A stretch of 64,000 nt of DNA, from assembly GCA_023079485.1 (NCBI GenBank), contig CM041083.1, positions 109,409,554-109,473,553 of the forward strand, in the 5' to 3' direction. Below the pieces are notes generated by a model. It worked only from the letters and a program-made list of their open reading frames with translations. It made no database searches and was not told the DNA's origin. Below, in pieces: positions 49,825-61,614 of this stretch. Source of the DNA: Archilochus colubris. Lineage: Eukaryota; Chordata; Aves; Apodiformes; Trochilidae. Within the stretch, counting starts at the first letter, position 1. Each line of letters begins with the position of its first letter. The position numbers and the translations under genes are program-made.

Positions 49825-49869
49825 CCACGTGTGGGGATTCCCCATGTGGGCATTCCCCACGTGGGCATT
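49825..49869 (+). repeat. 15-bp minisatellite creating kappaB-like and E-box motifs
   Basis: Three 15-bp units lie end to end. The last two (49840-49854 ccccatgtgggcatt, 49855-49869 ccccacgtgggcatt) differ by one base; the first (49825-49839) is more diverged. The join of units one and two makes GGGGATTCCCC (49833-49843), a perfect palindromic NF-kappaB consensus. CACGTG E-boxes lie at 49826-49831 and 49858-49863. Whether any factor binds is unknown. Confidence 0.8.
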
Positions 49870-52800
49870 TACACTGTCATGATGGTTTCAAGCTCCTCTT
49901 CAGTAGTGTGACCTGCTCCCTGAAGGGAAATGAGGACAGCTAAATGCAGGTTGGAGTCACCAAGTGATAAGCCAAGAGGCCAGGAAAGTGAAAAGGATTG
50001 CTGAAACTTGGTACAAATACCAGAAGGCTCCTCAGACATCTTACACTTGCTGGCACTCTCCAGAGGGGCCGTGGATGCTTGTTAGCATGGTCTGTGTTCA
50101 GCCTGTAAGTGAGGGACCTGCAGAAAAATCTTTCTAACATTTTGGGGGAATGGAAGTAGGCACTGTTTCTCATTTTCATGAAGAATAATCAATAGTTGGC
50201 TGACCATATGTGGTCAGGAGGACATTTGTCCTACAGACATGCACAGACACTGACACAGACTTACTTCATTGGCTATCCAAACCTGTTATTGGTTAGCTGA
50301 TCCTAAGAGGGCTGAAATATAGGGTGGAAAGTTGGCAGTGAGTAACCTCTTACTGCACTATATTCAGTTGTTCATATCTAAGCCTTGCTGATATCAACAA
50401 ATGCTGATAACTCCCACCCCCTCCCAAGTCCGAACCTTTGAAATATCAACCACTATTTTTTTCTTTACCACTGGATTTGGAAAGACATTTCAACAAAATG
50501 TTTGTGTCATCTACAGAACTCAGGGTGGGAGTTTTTTCTACATGTTTTTTCTCCTAGTCATAAATGAACCTTAGACACACTTAGCTCAACTATTGACCCT
50601 CCTGATTTCATGTGTATAGCATTTCCATGGATGTTGCAGTCAGATTGAACTGACTGCCCAAGGAAAAAATACATATTTTTTAAGCCCTGTCTACCTTGGA
50701 GACATCAGCAGTGCTAGGAACAAAAAGCTTATGCTAACAAACTTGGACAATGCAGCGAATGGTTTCTCCCATTTCTAAAAACTGCAGAGCCAACTGCTGG
50801 TTCACTGAGAACCATCTCACCCTGCTCCTACTTCATGTCAGTGTGGGAAGTACTGATCAGAAACATCTTTCTGTTTCTACCCTGTCGTGTTCTGATGACC
50901 TTTCTACATCTTTGGGTTATTGCTTGCATTGCTCATATTGCTCACTGGGAATAGGAGCTGTGAAGCCATCAGCTGCACTCAGAGCAAGAGCAGAGCATGA
51001 TTCATGGTTTGAGCACTCATGGCTTTGGGGCTGATCCTCAAAGCAAAGAATTAAAAGCCAACTCCACAGTTGGCCTGCAACCCACCAAGGGACTAAAGGC
51101 ACCTTGGGGCTCTGTTTCCCAACACAGTTGAGTTTATGTGGGGTGGAAAGGTAGTGATGACTTAAATTATTCCTGTTTGTCTTGGCGTTTGACCACTGAA
51201 GGAAAACATTCCTTAGCCTTCATCACTACCACTTGCTGCAATGAAGATGCTGCTGATGTCATTAGTAATCTCACACACACATAGTCACCACTTTAAATGT
51301 GAAACGGAGACTCCTTTACTGAGTTCCTAACATGAGTTGCCCCATACAGCATCTGTAGTGCCAAGCCAGACTCCTCCAAGAGGGTTCATGATACTTGCAG
51401 CCAGACCCAGATCCTGTTAGCAAAGGCTACCCAAAGGCTGCAACCCACATGGCCTTTAGTGAAGCCAGCTCATGAGAGGTAGAAAGAGACAAGCCTAACC
51501 TTCAGGTGGAAAACCAATGTTTTTTCAGAGTTTTCTCTCTGCCTCTGTATGTTGCTCATCTGTCTAAGAAGGATCTAATATCATTTCTTCCTTCCTGCAC
51601 CTTTCTGGGACAAAGTCTGTAGCACAGGAAATTAAACCCTTGTGTCAATAAAATTTGAAGGTATCATTCTGCCTTTGCCTTGAGCTTATTCCTGTGTAAT
51701 ATGGTTGTCTTTAGTGGACAGAACAAAACTGGGAAGTGAGACCAGACTTGGGCTTGTGCATTAGAGAAGAGTCAAGTCTTGGGATAGGGCTCTTAAAGAT
51801 ATCCCACTAGAAGTCATAGCCTTGTGCAGAATGCCTTTATATTCCCTGAGTTTTCCCCAATGTTTGTATAGTTTTGAAGATAATATTTTTCAAAGTTAAT
51901 AAAACAGAAGAAGTAGCCCAGGAAGTGCATGGGAATTACCATATCAAACAGAGTTTTGCCTAGCAACTGCTATAAAGAGAATACTAAAACAGATGTTTTA
52001 ACAGGAAGATCTTCAGCAATTGTAACTTTCGCAAACATGCACTCAGAAGTGGCCTTGAGAAAAGTGGTTTGTCTTAGAAAGCAACCTTTTAAATGAAATT
52101 AAACTTAAATATGCATGTGCAAGGTAGCAGAGAGAGAGCTGTGGCTTTCTTCCCCATGGAGGCATATTTTTTTATTGTTGGAGACTTCTTAAAGAAGGCT
52201 TCGGTATGTCTGGATGCTAATTGTTGAGTTGTCTAGACGGTGATGATATTATTACCAAGTTATGCACAGATACTCACTTTGTCACTGTTTCCAGTGCTGC
52301 CTACACATATTGCTTCACTGAGTACTGTTGACATGTGCAAAAGCTCCCTAGATATTTATTTTTCTCATTTAGACAGAGATACAGCATTTTTTTGAAAACC
52401 ATTATGCACTGAACCATTTCTAATGTTTGAAATGTCTTGTGGGTTAGAACTGAAGAATAATAAAGGGGATAAAAGGCACTGTGGGCAGAATTTGATGTGC
52501 TGGTTCCTTACACAAACCAAAGGACCTGGAAAGAGAATGGGAAGATCTGAACATCTGCCAGATGTGTAAGACAATGGTATCTGATGATATCTGCTTCATA
52601 TCTAATATGATGAACTAACTGTCCCCTTATCACAGTTTATATTCACTAGAGGCTGTAAATACCTGGGGAAGAAAGAAAAGAAAAAACGAAACACCTTCCA
52701 ACACCTTAAGGACTTCTGAGCATATGGTACTCAGGTGGCCATCAAGTTTCAAAGTTAAAAACAATGACCTGATGGAACTGTACCCTCATGCAGAAATGTG

Positions 52801-53775
52801 ACACTGGCCATACTGACCTGGGTGGAGTCACCAAGGAACAACAGCACCTCACACATGACTAAGAAACAGTCAAGTTTCCCCATATCAGGTCCATAATCCT
52901 GATTGCCACCTCCCATGACATGTTTATCATGTTTCAAAGCACCTCAAGTGAATGATAGCCTGCAGCTATCTCCACAGGGATTGTTGCCCCTCTTACATGT
53001 CTTGGCTCAATTCAGATCTCAGGCCTGGTTTTCCTGGGACATCTTCTGGAATCCTCAGTGTAGCTGACACCCATCAAAGGGAATGAGTGCCCTAAGAAAC
53101 ACAGGATATACTGCAGCTTTTCTTCAGGACAGAAGTTGCCCTTGGGAGAAATTTGGGCTTAATGCCCAATTCATCATGAGAGGTTTCAAATGTACAGTTC
53201 AAGTTCCCAGAAAGATTCCCAACCAAAATTACAGGCTTTTGAGAAAAAGGATCTGCCCTTCTCACTGGAGCTGAGGCACCTGGATATAGAGAGCTGTGGC
53301 CAAAGGAGGTGGGCAAACAAAAGACAATAACCCAGCAACACAGACACCTGAGAAAGGGATGCTTCTGTTCTAGTCACCATTCCCAGACAATTCTGCACTG
53401 TGCATCCTTACTAGAAGAACCCAGTATCAGGGCTTTCCCTAAGCAAAGGAACATCCTAAGCACCAGAAGCCAGGATTCTTCTTACTAGCTCTTCCTGACT
53501 CAATCAGTCTCAACATTTCTTTTCATTTTGAAGTGAATCAGTTTGCAGAAGAGATCTATAAAGCCAGGAAATGCATGCAAGGTGGGAGGCTGTGGATTTC
53601 AATATGCTGACTGCTGTGGATCTCAGTCTGAGCCATCCTGGTCTTCCAGGCCTCATATTGATATTGCAGGGGAGAAATCTAGGATTTTAGTTCCTTATTG
53701 TGCGTTAGACAGCACAGTATTTTATACTTCATTTTAGTGTCTGTGTTAACATTATGATGTGGGTGTGGTTTCATT

Positions 53776-54418
53776 GAGTCACGGAATCACTGAGGTTGGA
53801 TGGCAGACTGTCTCATCCAATCCCCCTGGTCCAGCAGGGTCAGGTAGGGAAGCTTGCTCAGGACTATGTTCAGTAGAGTTTTAAGTATCTACAAGGACGG
53901 AGACACCAAAACCTCTCTGAGTACCCTGTCTCAGTGTTTTTTACCAAAAAATAAAATACATTGTCATGCTTAAACAAAATTTACTTTCTCTCAGTTTGTG
54001 CCTCTTGCCTCTGGGCACTGGGCACCACTGGGAAGAGACTGATTCCATCTTCTTTGCACCCTCCCTTCAGGTCTGTGTACACATAAATAAGATCGTCCTG
54101 AGCATTGCTCATCTCCAGGCTGAACAGACTCAGCTCTCACAGCCTCACCCCATGTGGCAGCTGCTTCAGTCCTTTAACCATCTTTGTGGCACTCTGCCCC
54201 ATGATCAAGGTCGTTAATGGAAAGGTTAAATAGTACTAACCCCAGTACGGACCTCTGGGGTATACCACAAGTGACTGGCCTTCTGCTGGACTTCATGCAG
54301 CTGATCACAGCCCCTTAAGCCCAGTTGCTGAGCCATCTCACAGAGCCTAAGAGTTGTTCATTTCACTCTTCATTACCTCATCTGTACTTGTCAGTTCACC
54401 TGTGAGGGTATTACTTGA
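53776..54418 (-). mobile_element. Older CR1 LINE, 3' part, minus strand, interrupted
   Basis: The 3' end is at 53776 (gagtcacggaatcactgaggttgg). Inward lie the diverged 3' UTR and the ORF2 C-terminus ('gggaagagactgattccat', 'catctccaggctgaacagactcagctctcacagcc'). Near 54190 the match jumps from the 'cctttaaccatctttgtggc' region to a part that lies several hundred bases further 5' in CR1 ('gatcaaggtcgttaatggaaaggttaaatagtactaaccccagtacgg'), so there is an internal deletion. The match continues to about 54418, where a younger CR1 is inserted. It resumes at 55068. Confidence 0.88.
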
Positions 54419-55067
54419 TCATAGAATCATAGAATTGGCTGGGTTGTAAGGGACCTCAGAGGTCATCAAGTCCAACCCTTGATCCACTGCTGTTGCAGTT
54501 ACCAGACCATGGCACTGAGTGCCACATCCAGTCTCTTTTTAAATATCTCCAGGGACGGAGAATCCACTACTTCCCTGGGCAGCCCATTCCAATGCCTGAT
54601 CACCCTCTCGGTAAAGAAATTCTTTCTAATGTCCAATCTAAACCTCCCCCGGCACAACTTAAGTCCATGCCCTCTTGTCTTGCTGAGAGTTGCCTGGGAA
54701 AAGAGACCAACGTCCCCTGCCTACCCCCTTCTTTCAGGGAGTTGTAGAGAGTGATGAGGTCTCCCCTGAGCCTCTTCTTCTCCAGGCTGAACAACCCCAG
54801 CTCCCTCAGCCTCTCCTCATAGGGTCTGTGCTCGAGTCCTTTCACCAGCCTGGTTGCCCTCCTTTGGACCCGCTCCAGCACCTCAATCTCCTTCCTGAAC
54901 TGAGGGGCCCAGAACTGGACACAGTACTCAAGGTGTGGCCTCACGAGCGCTGAGTACAGGGGCAGAATCACTTCCTTGGATCTGCTGGCCACTCTGTTCC
55001 TGATACAGAGGCCAGGATGCCACTGGCCTCCTTGGCTACCTGGGCACACTGTTGGCTCATGTTCAGC
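54419..55067 (-). mobile_element. Younger CR1 LINE inserted into older CR1, minus strand
   Basis: The tail is at 54419 (gatcatagaatcatagaattggctggg). The copy is well preserved and of the same subfamily as 717-1464. On the minus strand it encodes '[20 protein letters not shown]', '[20 protein letters not shown]' and '[13 protein letters not shown]'. Frame breaks are visible: a 2-base insertion in 'gatacagaggccagg' (family: gatacaggccagg) near 55000, and loss of frame after 'NSLKEG' near 54725. The 5' truncation falls after 'ctcatgttcagct' at 55067. Older CR1 sequence flanks it on both sides, so it is the later insertion. Confidence 0.95.
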
Positions 55068-55215
55068 TGATGCAGTGCTGAAATCTTCACCAAAGTCCAT
55101 TTAAGTTATACCCACTGCTGTCCCCCTCTACAACATGCAGTTCATTTCATCATAGATGGAATCAAAATTGGTCAAGCATATTTTGACTTTGTAAATCTAC
55201 ATTGATTACTAAATG
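55068..55215 (-). mobile_element. Older CR1 LINE, 5' part beyond the nested insertion
   Basis: 'cagtgctgaaatcttcaccaaagtccatttaagttatacccactgctgtccccctctacaacatgcag' and 'tcatagatggaatcaaaattggtcaagcat...aaatctacattgattact' match, by eye, the part of the CR1 reverse transcriptase region expected just 5' of what ends at 54418. The similarity fades near 55215, where this copy is probably truncated or too diverged to follow. Confidence 0.7.
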
Positions 55216-56769
55216 AAGGGTAAGCATCTTATAACCTAGAGATTGTTGGTATGATCAATGTTTTGAAGACTGGGAAAAATTCAGGTTTGAGGGGTACGAT
55301 GCTCAATTGGCACTGATGAAGTTAGAGTACAGGCAACTTTAGTAACACAGCAGCAAGTTCAACAGCTTTGATCATAAAGGTTTATCTTGAACTTTCCCCC
55401 TTTAAGTCATCCTACAAGTGTATCAGGACTACAATTTTTTTTCAAAGGTGTCTTAAGCCCTGTCTTGCTTTTTGTGTGAAAAATAAATAAAACTAGTTAT
55501 AAACCAACAGATTTTATCCATGCACTGCTGAACTAGAAAAGCTGGCCAGGAAAAAAAAGCTTATACACACTATACAGCATGTTATGTTTGTGGCACTGAC
55601 CATAGAAATTTAGGAATGCATGCAGCAGTAGTTGTTAAAAAATAGTATAATAAATGACTTCTTATTTAGATATGTTACACATGCATTATAGGAGGAATCA
55701 GATAAGACAGCTTAGCCTCAGGCCATCACCATATTTGATGGTGTTTCAAAGTCTACTGGATGCTTGTCTGCGTTGATTACTTTGTCAAACTTACACTGAC
55801 TTGGGTCAATGACAATGATTCACAGACAAAAATTCCAATGGAGAGAAAAATGTTTATTTTCTTACAAAATAACAGGCTTGCAAATAGGTAGAAAGAGAAG
55901 GATTTATGGTCTTCTCTATGTTTGATTGTATAGATTTTCTTTCTGGGCTTCAGTAGCTTTTAGTACAATTTAGTCAGATACCTGTCAGGAATGGTTTATG
56001 CATACCCCTGAGGCAACAGAGGTCCATGTCAATCCCAAAGGCTCCCTGAGATCCCAACTCTACTTTGTCCTATGTAACTGGGTTACTAACGCAGTTTGAT
56101 AGAGGCAATCACCAACCAGTCACTGCACAGAGTAGTTCTGCAAATCTTCCCATGCAAATATCCCTCTTAAGGGCTGTTTATTTTCATGACAAACTTACTC
56201 AAAATGAGCTTGTGGATTCCTTTTAGGGCGAAGCTTCAGTAATTGCCTACAGCAGAGAGAAGCCACTTCAAGTTTTGAACCAATGAATTCCCAAATACAC
56301 ATGCATAGGCAGCATTTCAAGAAATTCTTCTTATTTTGCACTTACCCTTTCACCCTACTCTTTTTAAGCTGTTCTGCAAAGGGCAGTCCCAGGTCATGGA
56401 TGCAGAGCTGTGGCACTATCCTTAGCTAGTCTGATCATCATTCTTGAGTACCTTCATCCCCAGTGAGGTTTTACAGGATAAAATCTACTCTTGAGTACAC
56501 GACGAGTGGTATCAGTAGCTTCATCATCTTCTCTTGCAGTCCTGCTCTTTGCTCCTTGGACACTCATTCTGCACATGCAAGAGAAGAGCTGGAAGCAGCA
56601 CCTGCATAACCAAGTGCATGGTCTGGGCTGCAAAGATGGGGCCACGTGGGGCTTTCAGACTGTCTAGACAAGATCTAACAACTGCACTGCAGGGGCTTAG
56701 TGAGCATTTGCTCATCAGCTGAGGTTCCAGTAACCTACACAAGATATGAAGTTCAGAAAGTCACCTGGT

Positions 56770-56787
56770 GCAGCAGCAGCAGCAGCA
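56770..56787 (+). repeat. (GCA)6 trinucleotide repeat
   Basis: Six perfect GCA units. They are not within a recognised coding exon. Confidence 0.92.
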
Positions 56788-57230
56788 TCCAGACCTTGTG
56801 GCCCTTACTCTGGCAGGGAGAAACACTTTTGGTTGCCCTTCATTTCATCTTTTGCAGTTTGCAGTGGTTCACAGTTGGGTAGGTAAAGCAAAGGAGCTCA
56901 GCTTCGCTGATGGTTCTGCAGGCTGACAGAAATGGGATAACAATACAGGAGGTGATTCATATTTTTGTACTAAGAATTAGCTGTAATTCTAAATATACCA
57001 ATGGAAAGGTTGTGCTGAGCTTTCATGGGGATTTTTACTTTTCAAAACATAATTAGACTTGAAGGCTTTAGAGGGATGCACTCACTCAAAGACCTAACAG
57101 AAGCCTGGCTTTTATGATTGCTCTGTTTGATGACCGAAGTACACAGAAAATGACCATCCTTGTCTTTCTCATAAAAAGCAGAAATTGATACCTTTCTCTG
57201 TGAGTGGCAGAGAGATGGATGACTTTTTAA

Positions 57231-57253
57231 TTTTTTTTTTTTTTTTTTTTTTT
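57231..57253 (+). repeat. Poly-T, 23
   Basis: An uninterrupted T run, preceded by gactttttaa. Confidence 0.92.
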
Positions 57254-57734
57254 CTGGGGGTTAGATGTCCCCACAAAAGCATTAAGTCACATCCTGTTCA
57301 GATATCAAGGCCTTGAAGCTGTGGTTAGCAAACTGAATCATAAGCTCCACTTCACTAACATTCTCCCTATTTTTATGTGGGATTTTTTCTCAACTCAATT
57401 TCATTTCCCCTTTTCCCTTGCTATTTCCTTCCCTACACCAAACATGCAAAGGGTTGTCACTCGATACCAGAGGAGCACAGCCTGTCTCATTTCTAAAACT
57501 GCACTCGGCAGGCGAGTGTGTGACATGTATTGGATGGAAGTGAGAGACAGAGATGGTGATACCCTCATCCTCTCTCCCCTGCCCCGATGAAAGCCCCATT
57601 TGATGTTGAACAAAGCTGATGGCGTGACCGGCATGAGCTGAAGCAAGCCTCTTAGTCATTAATTTTTGTCCGCTCTGGAGAAGTTACAGATTACATCACC
57701 ATTTGAGGAAAGTGCATGAAATTTAGACTAGTCT

Positions 57735-57830
57735 CTGTGTGGCCCAGTGGCTCAGGGCCTGGGATCTGGTTTCTGGCTGGGCTGTTGATGCTGGAGAAAA
57801 CGTTTTGTGCCTCGGTTCCCCCTCACACCC
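57735..57830 (+). repeat. Possible MIR/CORE-SINE relic
   Basis: 'gtgtggcccagtggctcagggcctgggatctgg' followed by 'ttttgtgcctcggttccccctc' resembles the start and the 'ctgtgcctcagtttcccc' block of MIR-type SINEs shared by amniotes. The spacing is shorter than in a full element, so internal deletion would be needed. Confidence 0.3.
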
Positions 57831-58638
57831 TTTCGCTGCCTGGGACCTTGTCTTGCAAACCCAATGTTCTGCTAGCTTGGGCATAGCAGTCATCTCAGTG
57901 ATCGAAGGACAGGGGGCTCAGGAGGGTCTTGGTCAATAAGCTTTAATATTTTAAGAGCTGCATAACAAGGAGGCAGGGAAATAACGAGTGTTACCTTATA
58001 TGCTTGGGGTAAAAGTATGCTGGGTCCCCAAAAGAAGCCTTTGATCACTCTACACCTGAGTCTCTATATACCCTTTTGAGTGGCACAAGTATCAATTCTA
58101 AAAAACATATTAATATTTTTTCACTTAAGTTTAAGTAGACACAGCATATTTTTTCAAGCAGGGTCTTTATATTTAATAACTTTGTTACACATTACTGAGC
58201 AAAGAAGTAGAGTGCTCCCTGGTGAGTGAACCCAATCAAGGGGAGTCAGAGACAGAGGTCCCGCAGCCAGCTTACCTCTTAATTGTGGGAAGTGTCTGAC
58301 CCGATCATTTCCTGTCTCTATAGGAAGCACAAAAACACAGAAATTAACAAAATGGCTTTTGTACTCAAAGCAGCAAACATTAAATGTTGCAGTACACCGT
58401 TACCTCACTGACGGTTCCCTCATCTCCCCTTGTTTAGAGCAGCCTGATGCAGAAGTGATCCTTCAGCTTTTGCAGATGGACACCGGGGTGACAGATAAAC
58501 AGCCCTGTGAGAGATGGATTCACTGTCACCCTATCTGGTCATATGGATCAGAGGCAAGAAAAATGCCACCACCTGTCCTGAGAAGCCTCTGCAGTCACCT
58601 GCAGCAGTCAAACACAGAATGAAAACTGCAAAGTCATA

Positions 58639-59170
58639 TTCACAGAATCACAGAATGGTCTGGATTGGAAGGAACCTTAAAGATCATCTGCTCTGCATGG
58701 GCAGGGACACCTCCCATGGGACCAGGTTACTCCAAGCCCCATCCAGCCTGGCCTTGAACACTGCCAGGGATGAGGAATCCACAGCTTCCCTGGGCAACTT
58801 GTGCCAGTGTCTCACCACCCTCACAGTGAAGAATTTCTTCCCAAGATAAACCTACTCTCTTCCCATATAAAACCAGTACCTCTTGTCCTGTTGCTACATG
58901 CCCTTGTAAAAAGCCCCTTTCCAGATCTCCTGTAGACCTTCTACAGGTACTGAAAGGTTGCAAGAAGGGGTCCCTGAAGCCTTTTCTTCTGCAGGCTGAA
59001 AACTCCCAACTCCCTCAGCCTGTCTTCACAGGAGAGGTGCTCCAGTCCTCTGATCACCTTCATGGGCCTTTTCCGGACTTGCTTCAAGACCTGCATGTCC
59101 TTCTTGTGTTGGGGGCTCCAGAACTGGACATATTTCTCTGGGAAGGTGGTCTTGTAAAAGCAGAGTATTC
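58639..59170 (-). mobile_element. CR1 LINE fragment, minus strand, frameshifted
   Basis: The tail and UTR begin at 58639 (attcacagaatcacagaatggtctgg). The ORF2 C-terminus follows on the minus strand: 'PMKVIRGLEHLSCEDRLREL' and 'GVFSLQKKRLQGPLLATFQY' lie in the frame from 59174 to 58941. The more 3' coding part is in another frame, so there is a frameshift near 58940-58960. The first residues from 59170 also look CR1-like ('YKTTFPEKYVQFWS'), with part of the 'VRPHLEYC' block lost. Truncation is near 59170. Confidence 0.93.
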
Positions 59171-59490
59171 TCATTTTATGTTAATTTATGTTTTTTCCAT
59201 TCATTTTTATAACTATCCAGATGAATGTGCTATAATGTTGAATAACTACATTCAAAACAACAGGAAAATACCAGAATACTACAGAAAAAAGAAGTAGGAA
59301 AAATAATTTTTAAACATCACATTTTCTAATAAGTATGGAATCTATCTAAGAACTACTTTTAATTTGGAAATAGCCTAAAACTGTATAAATACAAGTAGGA
59401 TAATTAGACCTATGTAGAGTTACTGTATTTCTTGATTTCAACAAGGTGAACTCATAGAAAAGAAAAGTACTTCATTGTCATGAAGCACAT

Positions 59491-59524
59491 TAAAAAAACA
59501 ACAAAACAAACAAAAAAAAAACCC
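59491..59524. repeat. A-rich tract with (AAAC) units
   Basis: aaaaaaacaacaaaacaaacaaaaaaaaaacccc. Confidence 0.88.
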
Positions 59525-60565
59525 CTAACTTCCATTGTAATAATAATTTATACATTAAGAATGTTCTGTCTTGTGGACCTATTGCTGTTTTTCTTTGTTA
59601 GCTGGAAACCGCACAAGCCTGAAGTCAATGAGAATTTTGTTCTTAAGCTCAGTCACACCAGTACTGACTCTCCTAGAGGTGCCTGGTTTTTTGCATTAGG
59701 GATTTTAGGTAAGGAAAGAGAGCACTTGAATATTAAGAATATTTTCCGAATGCGTTAAGAATATTTTTATCAACTGCACTGACAGCTCAAGTTAAACTCT
59801 TGTGCTTAGAAGCAACTGGATGTTTTGCAACTAGTTTGTTCCTTCCATGTGCCATGTATGCAAAGGTATTCTCATCTCATCATTCATTTTTTACAGTGGT
59901 TTATTTTGTGGTTGAGCTTACTCAGTTTCAAAGAGCAGAGCAGGCTTTTTCTAAGGTTGACCCTTCTTTGGCCTTTTTTTTTTTTATTTCATTAAAACAC
60001 TGGGAAAAATGAGAAATGAGTGGGATGTAGAATTGAACAAAATCAGGAAAGTATGGATGTACATGTTTAGAAGTAAAAGTAAATGATACTGAAATGCATC
60101 ATACGTTATGGAATGTAAAGGCAAGTTTACAAAATAAGGCTTTCAAAATTAGGAAATACCTGAAGTTGCTATGGTAAGATTAAGTTAACCTGCATTGCAT
60201 AACAGCAGTGAGGTGTAGTATGATACTGAGTAAAACAGACCAGAGAGTAACATACAAATATTTCCATTTAGTAGGGAAGGGGCAAAAGGATTTTGAAAAA
60301 GAAACATGTCAATAATTTTGCAATTAGAGATTAGATTTATGGGGGGAATTTCCTGAGTTTGATTTTCTTGATTTCAGACCACTGAAAGTGTGCTCATTGT
60401 AAGTGTACTGGTGTTTCTGTGTATAGAGATTTTCTATGTCTTCAGCCTTCTGTAAAAAAACCTGTGGTTTGAGTTTTAGGGACCAAGGGCTGGTGATTGT
60501 TTTAATTCTCTCTGACTACAAAATTGAAGGAACATTTCCCAAAGTATTCAGAAAGGGTACATCCA

Positions 60566-60615
60566 ACCAACCAAAAAAAACAAAACTGAAACCAAAACCA
60601 AAAAACCAGTCAAAA
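60566..60615. repeat. A/C-rich low-complexity tract
   Basis: ccaaccaaccaaaaaaaacaaaactgaaaccaaaaccaaaaaacc, the complementary type of the T/G tracts at 19.2, 28.3 and 48.2 kb. Confidence 0.85.
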
Positions 60616-61614
60616 AAGTAGATATTTTTCATGTGTGAAAACAGGCAATTGCAATGGAACTTATTTAACTTCTTTATTAAACAAGTGGCTAGAATATCAG
60701 TTGTGGTTCTAGTACCAGTTGAGTGTATAGCCCTGGTTATTTTTCTTAACAGAACCCAGTGAAAAATGTCATTGAAAAAATAATTCTCTCCAGCAACTCA
60801 ACAAGAAATACTTTTAAATGAGATTTTCATCTTACAAATTTTAATGAATTAATAGAGAATTATCTATCTTGAAATAAATTTTCTTTATCACAAACTGTGA
60901 TATTCACATGAACAGATTTTTTTCCTACCAACCCCTTTGCCATAATTTTCAGTCAATCTGTTATTCAGTGGTTTCTTTTTATGGCTGGCTGTTGTGAGGC
61001 AGTTAGCTAGTATAATTCAAGATCATCATCACAGAAAGTCTCAGCAATATTTATACATATGGCATTCTTCAGGAGTTTTGCTCAGAAAAAATGATGCTCA
61101 TCAGTTAACTCCTTTAGTTAAAATACTTCATACAACTGACTAAATCTCTTTTCATCTTAGAAGAGAGAGCTACGTCTTTGTTACATCCCAGGGAGTATGT
61201 CTGGCAGATTCACACTGCAGAAGCTTTTCAAAGAGTTATACATCATATATGAAATATAAGAGTAACGTAAACATTTTCACTGCTGCCAAAACCTAAGAGG
61301 CCTGCTTGAAAAAGTGAAATGCACACCTCTCTTTGTTTTCTTCGCACTGGTCCTTGTCAAAATATTCAGCGTTAATATATATCATACTCTCAATGTTTGC
61401 TCTTTTCTACTGGTGATAATCCACCACTGCAAACACCCTGGTATTTCTTATCACTGTTATCCCTAGGATATGGGGCTGTTAGGAGAAAGCACACAAGTAA
61501 ACCTACAACACTGTACACTCCTCAAGCCTTTTCCTCCTGCTGGAAATAAAAAAATAGCAGAATAAAACCTCGAGTTGCCCCACGCGAAGTCAGCTTCTTG
61601 ATTTTGTTTAGTTC

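Larger units (their letters stand above)
43378..53775. other. Unique non-coding DNA, over 10 kb
   Basis: No gene or CR1 is recognised. It holds a poly-T (44928-44940), (CA)n (46053-46066), a homeodomain-site cluster (46865-47010), T/G-rich tracts (48041-48065 and 48187-48236), a G run (48880-48890) and the minisatellite at 49825-49869. Open frames of 130 codons or so (45489-45890 +, 47515-47904 +) have no recognisable family. Confidence 0.55.
55216..58638. other. Unique non-coding DNA
   Basis: No gene is recognised. It contains (GCA)6 at 56770-56787, a poly-T of 23 at 57231-57253 and a possible old SINE relic at 57735-57830. The opposite-strand frames around 56450-56740 and 57320-57660 do not support a protein. 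Confidence 0.55.
59171..61600. other. AT-rich unique DNA
   Basis: No gene is recognised. There are A/C-rich low-complexity tracts at 59491-59524 and 60566-60615, and a T run at about 59976-59986. Confidence 0.55.

Noticed and set aside
54600..55100. 166-codon minus-strand open frame as a gene
   Set aside because: It runs across the boundary between the younger and the older CR1 and shifts frame inside the younger copy. It is a chimera of two dead elements.
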